Shown here piece after piece: positions 1 to 6,869 of a stretch of 41,739 bases of DNA. The notes under the pieces are model-generated. The model worked only from the letters and a program-made list of their open reading frames with translations. It ran no database searches and had not been told where the DNA came from. Source of the DNA: Nitrospiria bacterium (lineage in GTDB: Bacteria > Nitrospirota > Nitrospiria > DASWJH01). The position numbers and the translations under genes are program-made. Within the stretch, counting starts at the first letter, position 1. Every line of letters starts with the position of its first letter. The stretch is taken from the NCBI GenBank assembly GCA_036397255.1, contig DASWJH010000064.1, forward strand, positions 1 to 41,739, read 5' to 3'.

Positions 1-2
1 AT

Positions 3-53
3 TGCCATAAGCACAGGGTGGGCTGGAAGTTCAAGGGGCAGGAGCAGGAATAA
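3..53 (+). CDS. C-terminal tail of an upstream gene, probably a multiheme cytochrome c (partial)
   Basis: The window opens inside a reading frame that gives CHKHRVGWKFKGQEQE and then a TAA stop at 51-53. The leading Cys-His-Lys looks like the end of a CXXCH haem-binding motif followed by a short basic tail, as is common at the C-terminus of multiheme cytochromes. The next gene is an 11-haem cytochrome in the same orientation, which supports this reading. Only 16 residues are visible and the first half of the motif lies outside the window, so identification rests on the CH dipeptide and on context. Confidence 0.4.
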   Translation, partial: CHKHRVGWKFKGQEQE

Positions 54-102
54 ATATGAATTTGGGTATGACCGAAACGATTCTTCTTAGCATTAAAAGA
101 AA

Positions 103-151
103 TACCCCCTCACCCTAACCCTCTCCCACAAGGGGGAGAGGGTAAAAGGGT
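103..151. repeat. REP-like palindromic repeat upstream of the cytochrome gene
   Basis: CCCTCTCCC (119-127) and GGGAGAGGG (134-142) form a perfect 9-bp stem with a 6-nt loop. Flanking ACCCTAA and TAAAAGGGT extend the pairing imperfectly. The C-rich/G-rich arrangement is that of a dispersed REP-type element seen in many bacterial genomes. It ends 12 nt before the start codon at 164, so it would lie in the 5' leader of the cytochrome mRNA. It belongs to a different family from the GTCATTCC repeats elsewhere in the window. Confidence 0.7.
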
Positions 152-163
152 CGAGGAAAAGAA

Positions 164-1978
164 ATGAAAAAAGGAATTTTAATTGGAGCGGTTTTCTTAA
201 TGATCGGTGTAGCGATTGGCGGAAAAATGATATTGGATGAAATAAAAAAACAGAAAGAAGATGATCGGCTTCTGTTTGCAAGCGGGAAGACGGAGGCCTG
301 TTTGAGCTGCCATGAGGGAAGCGAGGAGGCCCACCCCAAGGCCCCGCTTCACTGCACGGCCTGCCATCTGGGAAATAAAGACTCAAGCGAAAAAAGCGCA
401 GCCCACCAGGGGATGATCGAAAATCCTGGAGATTTAACCGTGGCCGATCAGACTTGCGGGACCTGCCATAAAGAGATCGTCGATCGGGTCAAACGCTCAT
501 TGATGGCCACCCGGTCCGGAACGATGAGCGGATTTCTTTATTTGAACGGATTTCAGGAGAAAAAAGAGGAAGCCCAATATGCCTTTTCAAAGTATGAGAT
601 TTCTGCGCTTCCCGGATATGAACCGGATCGACCGGGGACGACCGACCGGCTCTTGCCCTTTCCGACCTATGCCACGACGAAGAATGTTTTCTTTGATCTC
701 ACCCGAAAAGCCTGTATGCAATGCCATCTCTGGACGGAAGGGGTCCAGCGAAAGGCGGACTACCGGGGAACGGGCTGTTCCGCCTGCCACATGACCTATG
801 ATACCGAGGGATTGAGCCAAAGCGCCGATCCTACCATTCCCAAAAACAAGCACGGCCATCCCGTCAAACATCAACTGACGACAAAAGTTCCCATCTCCAC
901 CTGTGCCACCTGCCATGCGGGGGGAAACCGAATCGCCATGGCCTTTATGGGAAAAATGGAACAGCCGGGGCGCTATGATGTGCTGTTTCAGGACCTGGAG
1001 CATGGCCATACCTATTCCGATCAGGTTCCGGACATACATTATGAAAAAGGGATGGTCTGTATCGATTGCCACACGATCAACGAAATCCACGGGGATGGGA
1101 ATATCTATTTGAAAAAGGTCTATCAGTTGGAGATTCGGTGCGAGACCTGCCACGGAACGGCCCAAAGCTTTGGCACGGGCATCACCGCCATGGGAAACAG
1201 ACTGCCGAATTTAAAGATTGAGAAGTCCCCCGGTAATGAAAAGGGACTGGCGAAGCTCACGCTGACCTCCAAGCTGGATGGAAAAGAGCACCCGGTTCCT
1301 CAGATTAAAGAGGGGTCCGGAGAGGTGTCTGTGAAGGCCCATCAGATTCAAGGCCACATAGAGAAGATGGAATGCTACGCCTGCCATTCGGCATGGGTCC
1401 CGAAATGCATGGGATGCCATATCCAGATGGACCTCACACAGCAGGCCAAACCGATTCATGTCTCCTACGATCATCTGGAGAAAAAACAGAGTGAATTCGG
1501 TCTATATACCCTCATCGACGGGGTCCGGGAGGCAGAGAAGGACTACCTGTTGGGGATCAACCACCGGGGAAAGGCGGCCCCCTTTGCGCAGAGAAGCTCC
1601 GTCGTCTATACCCTCATCGATGAATCGGGGAAAGTGGTCTATAAACGACGTCCCCAAAGGACGGGAGAAGATAAACTCGGCTTCGCCCATAACCCGACGA
1701 TCCCCCACACCGTCAGGAAAGAGACACGAAGCTGTGCAAGCTGTCATGAAAGCGAAAAGGCGCTGGGTCTTGGGGCCTCTCCCACGAAAAACTATCCTAA
1801 ATTGACCGGCTTCATGCCGGAGGAATTCCTTTGGGACCGGATTGTGGATGAAAGGGGAAACCCCGCTCAGGAGACCTCGTTGGAGTCGGCAAGGCCGTTC
1901 AATCGAGAAGAGATGCAGCTAATTCGCCAAGCGGTGACGAAAAAAGTCTATGTCGAGTCCGTTTCGGCAGGGAATTAA
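164..1978 (+). CDS. Membrane-anchored 11-haem cytochrome c
   Basis: The 604-residue protein has one N-terminal hydrophobic segment (about residues 4-20), probably an uncleaved signal anchor. It then has eleven CXXCH haem-attachment motifs, whose first cysteines are at about residues 46, 64, 98, 184, 205, 247, 299, 326, 404, 415 and 524. Extra histidines between motifs could serve as distal haem ligands. Haem c is attached outside the cytoplasmic membrane, so the protein should carry electrons in the periplasm or toward the cell surface. GAGGA lies 6 nt before ATG 164 and fixes the start. The preceding cytochrome tail and the two following exported proteins suggest a redox locus at the envelope. 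The electron donor and acceptor cannot be read from sequence. Large multiheme cytochromes of this kind are typical of metal-cycling and nitrogen-cycling bacteria. Confidence 0.93.
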   Translation: MKKGILIGAVFLMIGVAIGGKMILDEIKKQKEDDRLLFASGKTEACLSCHEGSEEAHPKAPLHCTACHLGNKDSSEKSAAHQGMIENPGDLTVADQTCGTCHKEIVDRVKRSLMATRSGTMSGFLYLNGFQEKKEEAQYAFSKYEISALPGYEPDRPGTTDRLLPFPTYATTKNVFFDLTRKACMQCHLWTEGVQRKADYRGTGCSACHMTYDTEGLSQSADPTIPKNKHGHPVKHQLTTKVPISTCATCHAGGNRIAMAFMGKMEQPGRYDVLFQDLEHGHTYSDQVPDIHYEKGMVCIDCHTINEIHGDGNIYLKKVYQLEIRCETCHGTAQSFGTGITAMGNRLPNLKIEKSPGNEKGLAKLTLTSKLDGKEHPVPQIKEGSGEVSVKAHQIQGHIEKMECYACHSAWVPKCMGCHIQMDLTQQAKPIHVSYDHLEKKQSEFGLYTLIDGVREAEKDYLLGINHRGKAAPFAQRSSVVYTLIDESGKVVYKRRPQRTGEDKLGFAHNPTIPHTVRKETRSCASCHESEKALGLGASPTKNYPKLTGFMPEEFLWDRIVDERGNPAQETSLESARPFNREEMQLIRQAVTKKVYVESVSAGN

Positions 1979-1985
1979 AGGACCA

Positions 1986-3038
1986 ATGAATACGCCCGGA
2001 AAAAGTATTTTAAATTATCGTAAATCAGCCATCGGATGGGGAATGGGCCTGATTCTCTTTATTTTATTGTTTCCATCCGTAGTGAAGACCGATGAAGCGC
2101 GGTATTTTTACGATGATTTGGGGCGATTGATCGGTGTGGTGGACGGGCAGGGGGATGTTGCGGTTTACAACTACGATGCAGTGGGAAACCTCCTTTCGAT
2201 CGAGCGTTTTGCCTCAAGCGGGACCGATATCGGGATCCTGGCCCTTTCCCCTTCAAAGGGAGAGGTCGGCATCGATGTGGAGATCCAGGGCTACGGGTTC
2301 AGTCCAACCCCCGCCGACAATCAGGTGGCTTTTAACGGAACCGCGGCGACGGTTTCATCATCCACCCCCAATATCATTATTGCCGCCGTTCCGTCCGGTG
2401 CGACAACGGGCCCCGTGACGGTCACCAATTCCAACGGCACTGCCACAAGCCCGGAACCTTTTACCGTTGTTGCTGCTCCCACCATTTCCGGAATTGATCC
2501 CGATCGGGTGGGACAGGGAACGACCATCACAGCTGTGATATATGGGGATAACCTGTCCGATTCCCAGGCGGTTACTTTTTCCGGGGGAGGGATTTTAGCG
2601 GAGATCCTCCCCGGTGCAACATCCGACAGCCTTCCGATCCAACTCACGGTGGGCTCCAACGCTCCGGTGGGAGACTATACGTTTACGATCACCACTTCGG
2701 GAGGCGAGGCCCAGAGCGATCCAATCACGGTTACCGTTGCCCCTGCCATGGGCTCTTTTTATAACGCAAGGCTGAGTGTCTTTATGCCGCTGATCACCGA
2801 TGTCCCCGGAACCGTTTCACCTTCCGGGCCCACACAATCGGCCGCACCTCCGGTCAGCGTTCGATTACCGGTGATCTCAGAGGTCCCGGCGGCTGTTGCG
2901 CCCTCAGGGCAGGGTTATGTTTCCCACGGTCCCACGAGTGTGGAGATGCCGATCACTGGTACGGTTCCAGCCACCAGCGCGCCATCGGGGAGCACCATGA
3001 GCGTTGCACCGCCTGAAAGTGTCTTTATGCCTGAATAA
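1986..3038 (+). CDS. Exported YD-repeat / IPT-TIG protein with C-terminal 27-residue repeats
   Basis: I chose ATG 1986 because AAGGA sits 5 nt upstream; an earlier in-frame start at 1950 would overlap the cytochrome gene. The product is about 350 residues. Residues 15-35 are a signal or membrane segment. Two YD (RHS-type) units follow (YFYDDLGRLIGVV and YNYDAVGNLLSIE), then two Ig-like IPT/TIG domains (about 65-165 and 165-255). The C-terminal 90 residues are three degenerate 27-residue units with the pattern VSVxxPxIxxVPxxxxPSGxxxxxxPP, and a fourth unit begins at the end. Such proteins are extracellular and usually structural or adhesive. The gap to the cytochrome is 7 nt, implying co-transcription. 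The very short YD section makes this look like a minimal relative of RHS proteins, without a toxin domain. Confidence 0.8.
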   Translation: MNTPGKSILNYRKSAIGWGMGLILFILLFPSVVKTDEARYFYDDLGRLIGVVDGQGDVAVYNYDAVGNLLSIERFASSGTDIGILALSPSKGEVGIDVEIQGYGFSPTPADNQVAFNGTAATVSSSTPNIIIAAVPSGATTGPVTVTNSNGTATSPEPFTVVAAPTISGIDPDRVGQGTTITAVIYGDNLSDSQAVTFSGGGILAEILPGATSDSLPIQLTVGSNAPVGDYTFTITTSGGEAQSDPITVTVAPAMGSFYNARLSVFMPLITDVPGTVSPSGPTQSAAPPVSVRLPVISEVPAAVAPSGQGYVSHGPTSVEMPITGTVPATSAPSGSTMSVAPPESVFMPE

Positions 3039-3060
3039 TTATTTTCGAAAGGAGTGAAAG

Positions 3061-4440
3061 ATGAAATCAAAGAAAATCATTCAAGGGATCAGCGAAGTAG
3101 GCGTCCTACTGCTTCTGCTTTGGGCAAGCCAGGTCTCCGCTCAAACCTTCAGCAGCGGGAGCACCGGGGCGGATGGGGCTTTCAACCCGTCCTCCAACGT
3201 AACGGTCACGCTTCCCCCCGATGGAATCCTCAATTACACGACCGTCAACATTGCATCGGGAAGAACCGTGACCTTTCAACCAAATGCCGCCAATACCCCG
3301 GTGACGATATTAGCCACGGGGGATGTGACGATCGCGGGGACCACCAGTGTCAACGGATCCAAAGGGTCCAACTTTTCCACTGTAAACCTGATTAATCCAG
3401 GCGGGGCTCCCGGTCCCGGCGGATTTGTTGGAGGGCAGGGAGGCTCTCGCGGATTGGCCAATAATTCCGGATCCGCGGGCCAGGGGCCGGGGGGAGGAAA
3501 TCCTGCGTTGAGGACCTCCGGGGGAGGAAATTACGGCGCGCCCTCCTCTTTTGAATCCCTTATTCCTCTGTTTGGAGGCTCCGGGGGTGGGGGAACGAGC
3601 GGAGATTCCAATAATGCAGGTGCCTCCGGGGGAGGCGGTGGCGGTGCCATTGTCATTGCCTCCACCACCAAGATAACCGTAACGGGCACGATCACCGCCA
3701 ATGGGGGTGCGGAATCCCTACAATTTCAGCAAAGCGGCTGCGACGGTGTAGCAGGAGGAGGAAGTGGTGGGGCCATCCGTTTGGTGGCTCCGGAAATCAC
3801 GAATACCGGAAACATTCGAGCGCTTAAGTCAGGCGGATCGGCTTTGTGTAGCGGTGGCGGGACCGATGGCCGAATACGCATTGAAGCGTTTGTGACAGGG
3901 AGCATCCTGGCAACCAACCCGCCGGCATCCCTTGTGGATACCCCCGGACCGATAACCGCCAACAGCACCCCGTCGTTGATTGACTTGCCGATCCTCACGA
4001 TCAGTTCGGTGGGCGGGGAGACTTCACCTCCGAACCCAGGCGGCTCTTTTACATCAGCCGATGTCTCTTTGCCGAACGGAACGACAAACCCCGTGCCGGT
4101 AACATTAACGGCCAACAATATTCCGGTCGGCACCGTGTTCACGGTCAAACTGATTCCGCCCTTTGCCAATCCAACGTCCGTAAACAGCTCGGCATCCACG
4201 GGGACTTTTTCAAGCGCCACAGCCACGGCCAACATCAATTTTCCTCAAGGGCAGATCAGTGTGCTCAATGCGTTTGGCAGCTTCACGCTTCCCCAAATGG
4301 CCTCCAATCCTTTCCCTGTCTTTGTGGAAGGGGAGAAGGTGGAGAAAATCAAAGTGGCGGCGGTGTACGGAGGGGATTCTTCGATTTATCTCGTCACCGA
4401 ATCGGGCCGGGAAGTGCCGTATCGATTGCTAATGCAGTAG
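3061..4440 (+). CDS. Secreted Gly-rich protein of unknown function
   Basis: The 459-residue protein starts at ATG 3061 behind a strong AAGGAGTG ribosome-binding site. A Sec signal peptide ends at about residue 27 (VSA|Q). The mature part opens with beta-rich Thr/Val/Asn repeats. It continues with a glycine-rich core (about 100-240) containing runs such as GGGGGGAIVIAS and GGGSGGAIRLVAP, and ends in a beta-sandwich-like C-terminal half. This Gly-rich pattern recurs in exported proteins of deltaproteobacteria and myxobacteria whose function is unknown. The gene is 22 nt downstream of the YD/IPT gene and probably shares its transcript. Two cysteines in the Gly-rich core could form a disulphide. 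There is no enzymatic motif, so a matrix or surface role is inference only. Confidence 0.75.
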   Translation: MKSKKIIQGISEVGVLLLLLWASQVSAQTFSSGSTGADGAFNPSSNVTVTLPPDGILNYTTVNIASGRTVTFQPNAANTPVTILATGDVTIAGTTSVNGSKGSNFSTVNLINPGGAPGPGGFVGGQGGSRGLANNSGSAGQGPGGGNPALRTSGGGNYGAPSSFESLIPLFGGSGGGGTSGDSNNAGASGGGGGGAIVIASTTKITVTGTITANGGAESLQFQQSGCDGVAGGGSGGAIRLVAPEITNTGNIRALKSGGSALCSGGGTDGRIRIEAFVTGSILATNPPASLVDTPGPITANSTPSLIDLPILTISSVGGETSPPNPGGSFTSADVSLPNGTTNPVPVTLTANNIPVGTVFTVKLIPPFANPTSVNSSASTGTFSSATATANINFPQGQISVLNAFGSFTLPQMASNPFPVFVEGEKVEKIKVAAVYGGDSSIYLVTESGREVPYRLLMQ

Positions 4441-4446
4441 AGTATA

Positions 4447-4474
4447 GATTCCTCGCTTCGCTCGGAATGACAAC
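4447..4474. repeat. GGAATGAC-type dispersed repeat fragment
   Basis: ATTCC and GGAAT arms flank a TCGCTTCGCTC core, followed by GACAAC. The element matches half of the GTCATTCC-containing repeat found nearby at 4531-4597 and at three other sites in the window. Confidence 0.5.
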
Positions 4475-4530
4475 TTAATCTGTTAAAGACTCGAGGTTGA
4501 GAGGTTGAAGATATTGAAAATCTCCATGGC

Positions 4531-4597
4531 TGTCATTCCCAAATATTATTATCGGGCACCCTGCCGGACAGTCAGGGGCAGGCAGGCGGGAATGACA
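4531..4597. repeat. GTCATTCCC inverted repeat (REP-like)
   Basis: TGTCATTCCC (4531-4540) is the exact reverse complement of GGGAATGACA (4588-4597). The 47-nt interior contains a second pairing, CCTGCC with GGCAGG. The element lies between convergent genes and could also act as a weak transcript end, but no T-run follows either arm. Confidence 0.65.
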
Positions 4598-4656
4598 ATC
4601 CATTGTGAACTTTGGTGTAACCCTGAAGGTTGAAGCAAGACGAGGTTTAATCTTTT

Positions 4657-5151
4657 TTATTGTTTTCGCTTTTCCCGCCCCGCTTTTAAAGCATTTCTTC
4701 GTTCTCTTCGCCGTTCCGCCTCTTGGTACCGCTCCTTTTCATCATCGGTATTTAGAACGAGCGGGGGAATCTGGATGGGGGTTCCCGAAGCGTCCACGGC
4801 CACATAGGTGAGGTGGGCGCTGCTGGTATGGCGCCGGGAGCCCGTCAATGGCTCTTCGGAAAATACCTCCACCTGAACCTCCATGGAAGTTCTTCCCACA
4901 TACGTTAAGCAGGCTTTTAAGATCACCAGGTCCCCCAATCGAATGGGGGAATGAAAATCCAACCGCTCCATGGAAGCGGTAACCACGGGTTTACGGCTGT
5001 GCCGAAGAGCCACCATGGCCCCAACCAAGTCAATCCAATGCATGACGCGTCCTCCTAAGATATTTCCAAATATATTGGTATCATTCGGGAGGACCACTTG
5101 GACCATTTCGGTTGCAGAATCACGAATGGGTTTTCCTGGGGTTTTTGGCAT
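4657..5151 (-). CDS. Hot-dog fold acyl-CoA thioesterase (YciA/YkhA-like)
   Basis: The 164-residue protein carries the family signature NDTNIFGNILGG (about residues 23-34) followed by MHWIDL. This is the N-x-x-G-x-x-x-G-G loop and long hot-dog helix of acyl-CoA thioesterases that hydrolyse acyl-CoA to free acid and CoA in the cytoplasm. A conserved strand, RLDFHSPIRLGDL, follows. The last 30 residues are a charged Arg/Lys/Glu tail not needed for the fold. The start at 5151 has AAAGGA 6 nt upstream. The upstream gene on the same strand is a peptidyl-prolyl isomerase, with no obvious pathway link. The physiological acyl chain cannot be told from sequence. Confidence 0.9.
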   Translation of the reverse strand: MPKTPGKPIRDSATEMVQVVLPNDTNIFGNILGGRVMHWIDLVGAMVALRHSRKPVVTASMERLDFHSPIRLGDLVILKACLTYVGRTSMEVQVEVFSEEPLTGSRRHTSSAHLTYVAVDASGTPIQIPPLVLNTDDEKERYQEAERRRERRNALKAGREKRKQ

Positions 5152-5164
5152 AGGATTCCTTTGT

Positions 5165-5356
5165 TTATGAAATGACCTTTAAAATTTCCTTTTCAAAGGC
5201 TTTTCTCCCCGTCAGTCTATCCAACTGAGCCTGGACCGTTCCCCCCCGTTCAATTGGGGAGAAGAGATCCGTTTCCTTTTGTCCTTTTTTTAGTATCTTA
5301 TTATGACTCAATATGGTCTTTTGGCCCTTTTTGGGAATTGCGGGTTTTGAGGACAT
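5165..5356 (-). CDS. Doubtful 63-residue ORF between foldase and thioesterase
   Basis: This basic ORF begins inside the 3' end of the peptidyl-prolyl isomerase gene in another frame (56-nt overlap). It ends 13 nt before the thioesterase start, so the thioesterase ribosome-binding site follows its stop directly. Translational coupling would be possible. There is no Shine-Dalgarno sequence before its ATG and I recognise no family. It may be chance, or the remains of a longer C-terminus of the upstream gene after a frameshift. Confidence 0.25.
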   Translation of the reverse strand: MSSKPAIPKKGQKTILSHNKILKKGQKETDLFSPIERGGTVQAQLDRLTGRKAFEKEILKVIS

Positions 5357-6437
5357 TTTGAAGGGACGTATGATGAGTTAGATAATCAGGGTCAATCTGA
5401 ATGGAAGCTTTCTCTTTTAACCCGTTAATCCAGCTTTCCCGTTGAGCATACCATTTTTGCTGACGGATGATTTGGGAAATTTTCTCCCGAACATCCTTTA
5501 AGGAAATTTCTTGGGCTGATTTTTTGCCTAAAACTTGGACAATGTGATACCCATACCTTCCCTTGACCGGAGGGCTGATGGATTGCGGTTCCAGGGAAAA
5601 AACAACTTTTTCAAAATCTTCAAAAGAACTTCCCCGAAGTATCCACCCCAGATCCCCTCCAATATTCCGACTCATGGGATCCACAGAGAATTGTTTGACT
5701 GTTGATTCAAAAGGTGTTCCCCTCTTCAGGGAGGCCAAAACCTGTTTTGCCTCAGCTTCCGTTCGGGTGAGAATATGCCGGGCGTGTACCTGGTCTTTTC
5801 TAAAAGAAACCTGATAGGACTCCCAATAGTTCTGAATTTCATTTTCCGGGACTTCAATATCCTTTGAAATGGATTCTTCCAATTTCTGAATGATAAAGGT
5901 TTCCCGTGCCCCTTTTTTCCATAAGAGTGGGTTTGTTTTTCCTTTTTTAAGAACTTCCAGAAAAGCCTCCTCGGATGGAAATGAAGATTGTAATGCAAGA
6001 TACTCATGATCGACCAATTCGTCTGGGATTTCAATTCCTGCCTCCTGAGCTTTTTGGAGAAGAAGTTTTTTGGTTACCAAGTCGTTGAGTATTTTTGAGA
6101 AAAACTCCTTTTTTTCAATTTCTGACATTTTCCCAAAGCCCTCAGGATTCATGGATTCGTATTGACTGGCAAGAAGATCAAATTCTTTACTGCTGATTTT
6201 TGCAGTGTTTACAATCGCAACGGTTTCTGGGGAAAGAGGGCTTTGGGAGTCTAAGGATAAAGAAGGGGGGGGTGTTTTTTCCTGGTTTCCGTTTTGTGTA
6301 GAGGAAGAACCCTCACATCCCTGGCCCTGAAAGGATAAAAGCAGGAGGGTTCCTAACATAAGATAAAAAGTGAGTTTTTTGAGGCGTTTCATTAAGGGGG
6401 GGATCAGCAAGGGCATTTTTAAAAGAAAATTCCTCAT
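5301..6437 (-). CDS. Periplasmic parvulin-type peptidyl-prolyl isomerase (SurA/PrsA-like)
   Basis: The product is 378 residues from ATG 6437. Internal starts at 6416 and 6392 exist, and the last gives a classical basic n-region (MKRLKK) before the hydrophobic segment. That segment ends in GQGC, so the protein may be a lipoprotein, although the lipobox is imperfect. A helical SurA-N-like chaperone region (about 70-190) precedes one parvulin domain (about 215-310). The parvulin domain has the typical ARHIL, GGDLGW and GYHIVQV elements. Such proteins help newly exported outer-membrane or secreted proteins to fold. The window encodes many such clients. No Shine-Dalgarno sequence precedes any of the three starts. 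A TATAGT box lies 17 nt before 6437, but its -35 partner is poor. Confidence 0.88.
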   Translation of the reverse strand: MRNFLLKMPLLIPPLMKRLKKLTFYLMLGTLLLLSFQGQGCEGSSSTQNGNQEKTPPPSLSLDSQSPLSPETVAIVNTAKISSKEFDLLASQYESMNPEGFGKMSEIEKKEFFSKILNDLVTKKLLLQKAQEAGIEIPDELVDHEYLALQSSFPSEEAFLEVLKKGKTNPLLWKKGARETFIIQKLEESISKDIEVPENEIQNYWESYQVSFRKDQVHARHILTRTEAEAKQVLASLKRGTPFESTVKQFSVDPMSRNIGGDLGWILRGSSFEDFEKVVFSLEPQSISPPVKGRYGYHIVQVLGKKSAQEISLKDVREKISQIIRQQKWYAQRESWINGLKEKASIQIDPDYLTHHTSLQNVLKTRNSQKGPKDHIES

Positions 6438-6640
6438 TTGCCAAAATTTTTTTTACTATAGGCATTCTAACATTCCATCGAATAGGGGTGCAAGTCTTGA
6501 AAAATTAGGATGAATTGGACCTGAAAATCTAAGAAAAGGAAAACCTGGGGAGACTTGACAAAATGAATTTGGCTGCTAATCTTACCTCTAGTAATTGTGA
6601 AACAAGCAGTCATTCAGGAATTAAAAGGAAAAAAGTATAT
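6438..6640. other. Intergenic region before the riboswitch
   Basis: This is the first half of a 432-bp gap between divergent genes. It contains no credible ORF. Apart from the promoter at 6555-6582 and a possible minus-strand TATAGT at 6455-6460, I see no structure in it. The second half of the gap is the riboswitch, terminator and ribosome-binding site described separately. Confidence 0.5.
6555..6582 (+). promoter_or_regulatory. Sigma-70-type promoter for the riboswitch transcript
   Basis: A perfect TTGACA (6555-6560) is followed after 16 nt by TAATCT (6577-6582), which is preceded by TG to form an extended -10 (TGCTAATCT). Transcription would start near 6589, about 55 nt before the riboswitch core. 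Confidence 0.55.
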
Positions 6641-6757
6641 AGCATCACCACCGATAAGGGCACACCCTGGCGAAAGCGGGGGTCGCAAAGTCCTTGACCT
6701 ACGTTCCAAGCCCGTTGGTTTGGAATAGGGTTTGAAGGTCCGCCGAAGTGGTAGGTT
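6641..6757 (+). promoter_or_regulatory. c-di-GMP-I (GEMM) riboswitch aptamer
   Basis: The class hallmarks occur in the right order. P1 is formed by ACCAC (6647-6651) and GTGGT (6748-6752). AGGGCACACC (6657-6666) matches the AGGGCAAACC of the Vibrio Vc2 aptamer. A GAAA tetraloop (6672-6675) closes P2. GTCGCAAAG (6682-6690) matches GACGCAAAG and contains the A that stacks between the two guanines of the ligand. TTCCAA (6694-6699) and TTGGAA (6719-6724) form P3. GCCGAAG closes the fold. The residue equivalent to Vc2 G20 is G, which favours c-di-GMP over the cGAMP-binding GEMM-Ib variant. Inference: it controls the 868-residue lipoprotein gene at 6870 through the terminator downstream. Confidence 0.85.
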
Positions 6758-6776
6758 TTTTATCCTATCCAATTAG

Positions 6777-6813
6777 GCCTGCATCTCTTAAACGGGGTGT
6801 AGGCTTTTTTTTT
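6777..6813 (+). terminator. Intrinsic terminator in the riboswitch expression platform
   Basis: GCCTGCATC (6777-6785) pairs over nine positions, with three G-U wobbles, to GGTGTAGGC (6796-6804). It is followed directly by nine T residues (6805-6813). It lies between the aptamer and the regulated start codon, as expected for a transcription-attenuating riboswitch. GGTAGG at the aptamer's 3' edge (6750-6755) can instead pair with CCTATC (6764-6769), a possible switching helix that would compete with P1. Confidence 0.75.
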
Positions 6814-6869
6814 CAGGTGGTGGAGCTGTTGATGACAAAGGGACCGCAAAATAAAGGAGGATTTGTACA

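Noticed and set aside
56-118. 20-residue ORF before the cytochrome gene, with AGGA upstream
   Set aside because: It ends inside the REP-like repeat and has no recognisable feature; most likely the leader region between two cytochrome genes.
587-1165. 192-residue minus-strand ORF opposite the cytochrome gene
   Set aside because: It is the antisense shadow of a clear CXXCH-containing gene and has no start signal or family pattern.
1986-3038. YD/IPT protein considered as an RHS toxin
   Set aside because: It has only two YD units, no RHS core motif, no variable C-terminal toxin region and no immunity gene next to it.
3726-4238. 170-residue minus-strand ORF opposite the Gly-rich gene
   Set aside because: Its composition mirrors the Gly/Thr-rich sense gene, and it has no ribosome-binding site.
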